A stretch of 8,513 nucleotides of DNA from Minisyncoccota bacterium. Lineage in GTDB: Bacteria; Verrucomicrobiota; Lentisphaeria; Oligosphaerales; MVZH01. This document shows positions 1-5,336 of the stretch, piece by piece. Where the stretch lies: positions 1 through 8,513 of the forward strand of contig JAIPIM010000176.1 of NCBI GenBank assembly GCA_021734725.1, given 5' to 3'. The notes under the pieces were generated by a model, which made no database searches, had not been told where the DNA came from, and saw only the letters and a program-made list of their open reading frames with translations. A program made the position numbers and the translations under genes. How positions within the stretch are numbered: position 1 is the stretch's first letter; every line of letters starts with the position of its first letter.

Positions 1-54
1 CCAAGCGACTTTGTCGAACGCATGGGGAGCTACTGGCATACCTGGCGGGGTTGA
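1..54 (+). CDS. Possible 3' end of an upstream gene (partial, unidentified)
   Basis: The left edge is open in all three + frames. Frame 1 gives 17 residues ending W-H-T-W-R-G and a TGA at 52-54, leaving about 50 bases before the permease start at 104. Frame 3 stays open to a TGA at 138-140 and would overlap the permease start, and frame 2 closes at 74-76. Frame 1 is preferred only because it ends cleanly before the next gene. The fragment is too short to assign to a family, and it may not be coding. Confidence 0.25.
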   Translation, partial: PSDFVERMGSYWHTWRG

Positions 55-103
55 CGGATCTCGGGGCTTTCAATAGACGATGGGGCGAGGCGATATTTCC
101 CAC

Positions 104-1048
104 ATGCACGTTATCAACACTATTGCTCCTGTTGTGCTGATTATCAGCGTCGGGATTTGTCTTCGCAGGGTCGGTTTTATTTCCCGGGAAGACTATCAAC
201 CAGTTATGCGGCTGGTGTATTGGGTGGGACTGCCTTGTCTGTTGTTCTACAAGACAGCGCAGGTTACTATCCGCGCCGGTGCCGCATTTGACATCTTCGT
301 GGTATTGCTGGGTGGTACGGTGACAAGTGTTGTTGCTGCTGGCTTGGGATGCATTTTGCTGAGATTCCGGAAGGGGGCCCGAGGGGTGTTCCTGCAGGGG
401 GCATACCGCGGGAATTTAGCCTATGTCGGGCTTCCCCTAATCCTTTTCTCACTGGCCGGTTCCAACGTGGGCGGATCAGGGGAATTGGAGGCTCTGGCGG
501 TAGTCGCAATTGCACCGCTGATCCCGCTTTATAATGCGTTGGCCGTCGTGTTTTTGGTTGCCGACGGGCAACGGCAAAGCGGCGGTGACTCGGTTCATTG
601 GGGGACGCTGCTCATTCGCGTGGTGAGGAATCCACTGATACTGGCGTGTGCCCTGGGCATTGGGTATTCAGTCACGGGCTGGGTATTGCCGGTACCCTTG
701 GGGCGCGCGTGTGCAACGCTGGGGAACATGGCTCTGCCGGCGGCGCTGCTTGGCATGGGCGTGACTCTGACGTTCTCGTCTCTGCACGGCAAGTTATCTC
801 CCGCCCTTGCCGCGGCCTTGATCAAGGTAGGGGTGGCGCCCGTCGCGGGATATCTTCTTGCATCCGTATTGCGTTTACCGCTTGGTCAGGCACAGATAGC
901 CGTCTTATACCTGGGCTGTCCAACAGCCGTGACGTCTTATGTGATGGCCCAGCAATTGGGGGCGGATGATGAATTGGCCAGGAACATTGTGGTGGTGAGT
1001 ACACTGCTGGCCATACCGGTGTTGTCGGTGATTCTCGTATTATTTTGA
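104..1048 (+). CDS. AEC-family (auxin efflux carrier type) permease
   Basis: This 314-residue, highly hydrophobic protein fits the AEC / membrane transport protein family, inner-membrane carriers of about 310-320 residues with about ten membrane spans. Hydrophobic spans fall roughly at residues 3-20, 32-48, 62-82, 102-118, 128-150, 172-192, 206-222, 230-252, 262-280 and 292-314. Family-like motifs are R-G-N-L-A-Y-V-G-L-P-L near residue 103 and C-P-T-A-V-T-S-Y-V-M-A near 274, followed by an acidic G-A-D-D-E loop and a final S-T-L-L-A helix. Bacterial members move organic acids such as malate or malonate, but the substrate cannot be read from sequence. An in-frame ATG at 80 would add 8 polar residues. 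ATG 104 is preferred because AEC proteins normally enter the first helix almost at once. Neither start has a well-spaced Shine-Dalgarno. The gene stands alone on the + strand and converges on the rubredoxin gene. Confidence 0.88.
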   Translation: MHVINTIAPVVLIISVGICLRRVGFISREDYQPVMRLVYWVGLPCLLFYKTAQVTIRAGAAFDIFVVLLGGTVTSVVAAGLGCILLRFRKGARGVFLQGAYRGNLAYVGLPLILFSLAGSNVGGSGELEALAVVAIAPLIPLYNALAVVFLVADGQRQSGGDSVHWGTLLIRVVRNPLILACALGIGYSVTGWVLPVPLGRACATLGNMALPAALLGMGVTLTFSSLHGKLSPALAAALIKVGVAPVAGYLLASVLRLPLGQAQIAVLYLGCPTAVTSYVMAQQLGADDELARNIVVVSTLLAIPVLSVILVLF

Positions 1049-1073
1049 GTGGAAGAGGCTTTCGACCAATAGA

Positions 1074-1101
1074 AAAGCCGACCGTGGTTGTGGTCGGCTT
1101 T
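1074..1101. terminator. Bidirectional intrinsic terminator between permease and rubredoxin
   Basis: A perfect 10-bp inverted repeat (AAAGCCGACC at 1074-1083, its complement at 1092-1101) encloses an 8-base loop. The outer A/T pairs give a short T tract on either strand (three T on +, four on -). It sits 25 bases after the permease stop and 37 bases after the rubredoxin stop, between two convergent genes, as expected of a shared Rho-independent terminator. The T tract is short, so termination may be incomplete. Confidence 0.75.
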
Positions 1102-1138
1102 CCGGTATAATGAATGGATGACGTTCGTATCACATGAC

Positions 1139-1300
1139 TCAATCGAGCGGCTCGAATTCATCCTTTTCAGCGCCGCATTCCGGGCACACCCAATCATCTG
1201 GTAAATCTTCGAAGGCTGTTCCGGGGTCAACCCCGTTGTCAGGGTCGCCTGTGGCGGGATCATAGACATAACTACACAAGGTGCATTCGTATTTCTTCAT
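1139..1300 (-). CDS. Rubredoxin
   Basis: This 53-residue protein (M-K-K-Y-E-C-T-L-C start) is a classic rubredoxin, a small cytoplasmic electron carrier with one iron bound by four cysteines. The pairs are C6-x-x-C9 and C39-P-E-C42. The Y-V-Y-D-P segment, the D-N-G-V-D-P-G-T-A-F loop and L-P-D-D-W-V-C-P before the second pair all match the family, whose usual length is 52-54 residues. The residue after C9 is Ser where Gly is most common. An AAGGA ribosome binding site (1308-1312) lies 7 bases before the ATG. The gene is on the same strand as the pilin operon and 114 bases beyond it, but has its own candidate promoter. Family knowledge: rubredoxins pass electrons to partners such as rubrerythrin or superoxide reductase, often in oxygen defence of anaerobes. 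No partner gene is visible here. Confidence 0.95.
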   Translation of the reverse strand: MKKYECTLCSYVYDPATGDPDNGVDPGTAFEDLPDDWVCPECGAEKDEFEPLD

Positions 1301-1352
1301 TTCTGTTTCCTTTTCCGTCTATGCTTCTCTGTTAACGATAAAGCCTATCAAG

Positions 1353-1380
1353 AATATATCTGTTTGTGAGCTGGTTGCAA
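1353..1380 (-). promoter_or_regulatory. Candidate sigma-70-type promoter of the rubredoxin gene
   Basis: On the - strand, TTGCAA (1380-1375) is followed after 16 bases by TATATT (1358-1353). This would start transcription near 1346 and leave a leader of about 45 bases. The -35 box lies inside a 10-bp palindrome, GCAAGCTTGC (1377-1386), flanked by two direct copies of GCTGGTTG (1370-1377 and 1388-1395), which could be an operator. This is motif matching only, and the consensus for this organism is unknown. Confidence 0.45.
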
Positions 1381-1414
1381 GCTTGCCGCTGGTTGATGTC
1401 TCCAAGCAGGCAAT

Positions 1415-2470
1415 CTAATACTCCCAAGCGACGAATTCCACCGTGTTATCGTCTTCCAATTTCGGGTTTTGCAGTTGGTAATCCAGCTGACCCCAGTTGC
1501 CTTGTGAATCGACGTCTCCCCATGCGATAATTGCGCCCGTGATGCCCGTGTTCCCGTGCAGATAAACATTTCCGGTTTTGGTGTATATGAGTCCTTCAAA
1601 CGTACTTTTCCCGTGAAAGGAAATGAATCCGTTTTCGCTGGCGAGCGCCGGAAAGTCACTATGCTTAATAAGAGTGGTTTTGCCGTGGTCTTCGATATTG
1701 CCCGTGGCAAAGATGGCGCCATTGATCGTAGTTGTTCCCTGGGTGTCTACGTTTCCGTCAACCCACATGACGCCCCCGGGCGGGTTGTAAGTGCCTTTCA
1801 GGACCATATCTCCTGTATAGACTTGGTTGTTTGCTTTTGCGATCTCGTAGTAATAATCGAAGTCCAGCGGGGGGAATGCGACGCGTCTGACTCCTGATCG
1901 GGCCGTGCCAGTGACATTGGCTGCGCCTTTCAGTGTTGTTGTCCCCACCGAATCCGCATCTCCTCGAACCTCAATGCTTCCCCAAAATTCCGTGCTCTGG
2001 TTGCTGTGTGTACCGCTTTCCACATACCCGTTGCCGTGACCGATGATATCGCCATTGGCGAAGATGCCTACGGCCAGAGCCGCGCCGTAGTTGGGCGCGC
2101 GCAGATAGACCCGGACCGTTTCAGTTATATCGTCTACCGTTCCAATGGCTTCAGCGGAAACCCCGCCCGATATTGGTTGTATACTGACCGAGTACGTACC
2201 TTCACCCATGCTTCCCGTTATCATTGCTGTCGGCGGGTTGTTTAGCGTGTCTGGATCGTCAGCGACGAAGCCAAGCGCCTGGTAAGCGGCTCCGTCGGCG
2301 ATATGACGCGCCTTTGCTCGTGTAATCACACGATGGCTCTGGTGGAGATCGCCACCTAACATCATTCCGACGGTTCCGGCCACAAGTCCGATCAGCATGA
2401 CAAAGAAGAGAACCGCAATAAAAGCGGATCCGCGGGCATCTGGTTGTGAACGGTAGTTACAGACTAACAT
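1415..2470 (-). CDS. PilX/GspK-like minor pilin with bactofilin-like repeat domain
   Basis: This 351-residue protein has a short basic leader ending A-R-G, then a hydrophobic stretch S-A-F-I-A-V-L-F-F-V-M-L (about residues 15-38), as in PilX/GspK-type pseudopilins. The usual Glu at position +5 is absent (Ala), as is known for GspK. About residues 39-125 resemble a pilin-type stem. From about 130 to 325 the sequence is rich in Gly, Val, Ile and Thr, with repeats of the form G-N/D-V/I-x-x-x-G-x-T-T-x-x-G-A-I-x-A-x-G (clearest at 170-188, 239-257 and 301-318). This suggests a right-handed beta-helix like that of bactofilins, and that fold is inferred. Start 2470 is chosen over in-frame ATGs at 2500 and 2515 because AGGAG (2479-2483) lies 8 bases before it. 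It is last of three same-strand pilin genes, 65 bases after the previous stop. It probably lies on the periplasmic or surface side as a tip or initiation subunit. Confidence 0.72.
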   Translation of the reverse strand: MLVCNYRSQPDARGSAFIAVLFFVMLIGLVAGTVGMMLGGDLHQSHRVITRAKARHIADGAAYQALGFVADDPDTLNNPPTAMITGSMGEGTYSVSIQPISGGVSAEAIGTVDDITETVRVYLRAPNYGAALAVGIFANGDIIGHGNGYVESGTHSNQSTEFWGSIEVRGDADSVGTTTLKGAANVTGTARSGVRRVAFPPLDFDYYYEIAKANNQVYTGDMVLKGTYNPPGGVMWVDGNVDTQGTTTINGAIFATGNIEDHGKTTLIKHSDFPALASENGFISFHGKSTFEGLIYTKTGNVYLHGNTGITGAIIAWGDVDSQGNWGQLDYQLQNPKLEDDNTVEFVAWEY

Positions 2471-2478
2471 GATGTGTA

Positions 2479-2483
2479 CTCCT
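2479..2483 (-). promoter_or_regulatory. Shine-Dalgarno that decides the start of the PilX/GspK-like gene
   Basis: AGGAG on the - strand is followed by 8 bases and then ATG at 2470. The longer in-frame starts at 2500 and 2515 would place this motif inside the coding region and have no comparable site of their own. Confidence 0.75.
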
Positions 2484-2486
2484 GTG

Positions 2487-2519
2487 TACGTTGCTTTCAT
2501 ATGATACGCATGCAACGTA
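2487..2519. repeat. 8-bp inverted repeat just upstream of the ribosome binding site
   Basis: TACGTTGC (2487-2494) and its exact complement GCAACGTA (2512-2519) enclose 17 bases in the 65-base gap between the PilW/GspJ-like and PilX/GspK-like genes. In the operon mRNA the hairpin would end 3 bases before the AGGAG site. It could tune translation or protect or process the transcript between the two pilin genes. There is no T tract, so it is not a typical terminator. Confidence 0.5.
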
Positions 2520-2535
2520 TTTGCGTTGTTATCGC

Positions 2536-4590
2536 TTACTTATTCCTTGGGGTTGCCTGCACCGCACATGATTTACGGAATGTTTCGCCCTTTATCTGTC
2601 GGCTGATCGTGTATCGCATTTCAAGAGCGGCCGGTGCGGGATCCTGCCCGTCCAAAAGAAGCCGAAACTTGCCCATGTCACTGTTTTTCTCGACTGCTAC
2701 GCTGATGTCCACCCCGCGGTAGGCTCCGTGCCAGCGGATGGCCACATCGCGCAATTTTGCCGTTGACGTATACGGTGCGGTGGAATGGAACACCGCCTGC
2801 CATTGAAGGAATCTGCCCCGTGGAAGAGCGGAAAGGGAGTACACCGTCCCCGCGTTTGTAAACTCCGGCGCGGTATCCCAGGTGGCGGCGTCCGACATGT
2901 CCGGCTGGTCGCCGGCGCGAACCCGTATGTGGACATCGTCGTTCGCGGTAGTCACGGCACGCCACTTCAGGTCCACGAATGGCGGGTCGACCAGTCGTGT
3001 ATCGACGATTTGGGAGGTGAATGTTGCCTCCGTGGGATAGGTCACGTAAATGGACTCCACGGCCACAATCTTACTTAGCGACATTATGTCCTCAGCCGGT
3101 ATGCTGCTCCAGTCCGCCACCCCGCTCACGTTGGTAGCATCGTCGACAATTTCATAGGTATGCACGGCCCCGCTGGTATCGTTCCACACCATGGGCGATC
3201 CGTTGCCGGAGGAGGCCCCTAAGTGGAGACTGACGATATAGGATTTGTTTTTATCAATGGCCAGGTCAAAGACATCGCTTTGTATTTTCCCTTTATTGGG
3301 GATACCCACGCTGGTACTGCCGGAAAAGGTCAGTTGCTGCATGGTAGTTGCATCACCGTTATAACCGGACGTACGTTCCATGATATAGGCGGATTCGATG
3401 CTGAGGTTGCCCGTTCCATTGGTGGCGGCGAGCGTGACCGCACCGCGCTGGCCGTTGTAGGCGATTGTCTGTCCGAGTTCATCGTTTGCGGGGTTAACGA
3501 TAATTCGCAAGGTGGCATTCTCGTGACTGGTGGTATCGGCTTCGCCCTCTGCTCCCAGAGATTGAACGGACGCCTCCCAGGAAATGCGGTCACCGATCAT
3601 TTGGCAGATCTTTTCTCCGAGGGTCGCTTCCAGCGCTATCTCGGCGAGATTGAGTTCGGCTGTCGGCGCGTCAAACGTGCTTTCCACCCACATGTCGTTG
3701 TAGACTCTAAGGATGAGTCGATCCCCGGGGTCGTTGGCAGCAAAAAGCAACTGTGATTTATTGCTCCACCCGGGGTATGCCGACATATCTTCCTGGCTTG
3801 CCGTGGCGCCGGATTGTCCAGCCGGCGGCAGTAAGTACTCCGCTTCGTAGCTCAGGCCAGTGGCACTCATGGTAATTTTGTCCAGCCCAAGCTGGAAATC
3901 CGTGGCCTCATCGTTCTTGCCCGTGATCGTGAAATACAAATAATGCGTGCCGGAGGAAATGGTCCATGTCCCCATTGGGACCGTCTCGCGGTCTTGTGAG
4001 TCACTGTAAGCGTCAAATTCGGCGGGTTCAGAGGAGATACGCCAGTTTGTGACATTGTCCAGTAATACTTGCGTGGTTGCGTTTCCCGCGTTGTACATGC
4101 TCCGGCTGCCGTCTCCGTAATACCATGTATAGAAAAGTTGATAGAGCCGTTGCATGTCTTCTAAAGAGTTATCCCGCGGGCTGAACACCGTCCGCCGAAG
4201 TTGCATGGGGCGGGCGGCATCATCCCAATTGTAGCTGATATGGTAGATTATGGTTTCGTCCCAGTCGATCTCATTATTCGCGGTCACGGGTAATCCCGTG
4301 GGACTACCGCTGCGGCGTAATACAGGGAAGCTTAGGCAGTACGCGCCCGAAGAGCTTTCCGGCCACATAAGAATTTCACCCCGAGCCGTACTGGCCAAGT
4401 CTTTCTTCCCCCACTCCTGAGCGATCTTGATTTGACTATCCATCTCAGCTGTTACCCGTGCCTTTGCCGACGTTGTAACCACAAATATTGCAAGAGGAGT
4501 AAGGGCTGAAAGCAGAACGACAACAATCGTGGACGCCACCAGCAGTTCGGTGAGTGTGAATGCGTGTTTTCGAGCGCGCATAGTGACCAT
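2536..4590 (-). CDS. Large PilW/GspJ-like prepilin with extra beta-sandwich domains
   Basis: This protein of about 684 residues begins with a basic leader (M-R-A-R-K-H-A) and the prepilin motif F-T-L-T-E-L-L-V-A plus a hydrophobic helix (residues 11-38). Glu is at +5 and Ala, not Gly, at -1. Prepilin peptidase would process it. Residues about 55-190 look like a PilW/GspJ stem, ending V-L-L-D-N-V-T-N-W. Beyond that are probable grafted domains: a carbohydrate-binding-like segment (about 205-320, with G-T-H-Y-L-Y-F-T-I-T-G-K-N and L-G-L-D-K-I), a segment (about 370-485) resembling the beta-sandwich N-terminal to some SGNH/GDSL hydrolases (G-S-T-S-V-G-I-P then Q-S-D-V), and an F-T-S-Q-I-V-D-T-R-L ... 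L-Q-W-Q-A-V beta-sandwich (about 520-620). GspJ and PilW are normally about 200-350 residues, so this is very long. ATG 4590 has GGAAG 6 bases upstream. ATG 4611, overlapping the previous stop, lacks a Shine-Dalgarno but is possible by coupling. Confidence 0.8.
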   Translation of the reverse strand: MVTMRARKHAFTLTELLVASTIVVVLLSALTPLAIFVVTTSAKARVTAEMDSQIKIAQEWGKKDLASTARGEILMWPESSSGAYCLSFPVLRRSGSPTGLPVTANNEIDWDETIIYHISYNWDDAARPMQLRRTVFSPRDNSLEDMQRLYQLFYTWYYGDGSRSMYNAGNATTQVLLDNVTNWRISSEPAEFDAYSDSQDRETVPMGTWTISSGTHYLYFTITGKNDEATDFQLGLDKITMSATGLSYEAEYLLPPAGQSGATASQEDMSAYPGWSNKSQLLFAANDPGDRLILRVYNDMWVESTFDAPTAELNLAEIALEATLGEKICQMIGDRISWEASVQSLGAEGEADTTSHENATLRIIVNPANDELGQTIAYNGQRGAVTLAATNGTGNLSIESAYIMERTSGYNGDATTMQQLTFSGSTSVGIPNKGKIQSDVFDLAIDKNKSYIVSLHLGASSGNGSPMVWNDTSGAVHTYEIVDDATNVSGVADWSSIPAEDIMSLSKIVAVESIYVTYPTEATFTSQIVDTRLVDPPFVDLKWRAVTTANDDVHIRVRAGDQPDMSDAATWDTAPEFTNAGTVYSLSALPRGRFLQWQAVFHSTAPYTSTAKLRDVAIRWHGAYRGVDISVAVEKNSDMGKFRLLLDGQDPAPAALEMRYTISRQIKGETFRKSCAVQATPRNK

Positions 4591-4603
4591 ATATTGCTTC
4601 CGT

Positions 4604-5041
4604 CTATTCATTGGGGTTCATAACCGTGCCATCCGCAATAATGGTTACGACAGAAACAGTCTGCGGAGGCAGACTCTCCTTCCACGTCGAGCTGACGTTG
4701 ACGGTTACCTGCCGCGTAGAACGAAATTCCGAGCCGATGACCGTTGACCGTTGAAATTCACCGTTTGCATCCAGCTTGCCTTGTGCATCGACGGGGGTAT
4801 TACTCTCCGCCATGACCGTAATCTCGGAGTAAGGGAATGACCGCAACTGTTCTATGCGGTTGGTTGCAATGGTGTGGGCGGTATAGCGATGCCGGATGTA
4901 TTTTTCGCCCCACATGGTGGCGGTGATCAGGCCCAGGGCGGCGGTCAAGGCCACACCAGTAAATGCCATGACCAGCATAACCTCCACCAAGGTGAACCGG
5001 GCTTTACGGCTCCATTGGGATGTGTCGGATAAACTTTTCAT
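4604..5041 (-). CDS. PilV/GspI-like prepilin
   Basis: This 145-residue protein has a 15-residue leader and then F-T-L-V-E-V-M-L-V-M-A-F, a type IV prepilin N-terminus with a hydrophobic helix to about residue 43. It continues with T-I-A-T-N-R-I-E-Q-L-R-S-F-P-Y-S-E, typical of the PilV/GspI group, and ends in a short beta-rich tail. Glu is at +5 of the expected mature protein. The residue before the cleavage point is Arg15 (codon CGG at 4999-4997) where Gly or Ala is expected. GAGGG (5052-5056) lies 10 bases before the ATG. It is first of the three-gene pilin operon, and its stop overlaps the possible ATG 4611 of the next gene. Such subunits form part of the minor-pilin complex that primes pilus or pseudopilus assembly. 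Whether this belongs to a type IV pilus or a type II secretion system is not decided by the window. Confidence 0.82.
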   Translation of the reverse strand: MKSLSDTSQWSRKARFTLVEVMLVMAFTGVALTAALGLITATMWGEKYIRHRYTAHTIATNRIEQLRSFPYSEITVMAESNTPVDAQGKLDANGEFQRSTVIGSEFRSTRQVTVNVSSTWKESLPPQTVSVVTIIADGTVMNPNE

Positions 5042-5127
5042 AGGTGCCCGACCCTCGTACGTCTTTCTTCTAAGGAATTAAACGTATCCTGCCCACTGGC
5101 TACCGAATTCAGACTACACTGCAACCC

Positions 5128-5314
5128 TGAACGGTGTAACGACATACTCCATCAACATTTGATTTAGCAAGTTTTACACCAAAAGCGCTTCTGAGACGGG
5201 CATCAAATAGTATTCAAGATATTGGAGGTGAAGTACTTCTGATTATAAAGCGTGTCACTATGAACGGTGGCAAAAGCATTAAGAAACCCCATTTTTATCA
5301 TTGTTGTGAACGGT
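5128..5314. repeat. Three direct copies of TGAACGGT around the pilin promoter
   Basis: The 8-base word occurs at 5128-5135, 5261-5268 and 5307-5314, all in the same orientation, in the non-coding region between zwf and the pilin operon. One copy overlaps the candidate promoter, one lies upstream of it and one lies in the leader. A regulator-binding role is inferred. A further copy occurs inside the PilX/GspK-like coding region at 2447-2454. Confidence 0.35.
5242..5273 (-). promoter_or_regulatory. Candidate promoter of the minor-pilin operon
   Basis: On the - strand a perfect TATAAT lies at 5247-5242. The best -35-like word upstream is TTGCCA (5273-5268), but the spacer is 20 bases, longer than the usual 16-18, so the promoter may be weak or activator-dependent. 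Transcription would start near 5235 and leave a long leader of about 190 bases before the PilV/GspI-like ATG. One TGAACGGT copy (5261-5268) overlaps the -35 end of the spacer. The rest of 5042-5336 shows no convincing gene. Confidence 0.4.
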
Positions 5315-5336
5315 CTTTTGTCTCATTACTGAGACG

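Noticed and set aside
3223..3756. Long + strand open frame (177 codons) inside the large prepilin gene
   Set aside because: It is antisense to a well-supported coding region, matches no family I recognise and lacks a convincing ribosome binding site.
5320..5335. 6-bp inverted repeat GTCTCA / TGAGAC with a 4-base loop just after the zwf stop, a possible terminator
   Set aside because: On the - strand it is followed by AAAAG rather than a T tract, and the stem is short. It may be a weak mRNA 3' structure but is not a supported intrinsic terminator.
5042..5336. Possible small RNA or riboswitch in the long leader of the pilin operon
   Set aside because: I found no known riboswitch motif and no strong nested hairpins in it by eye. 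Only the promoter-like box and the short repeats can be supported.
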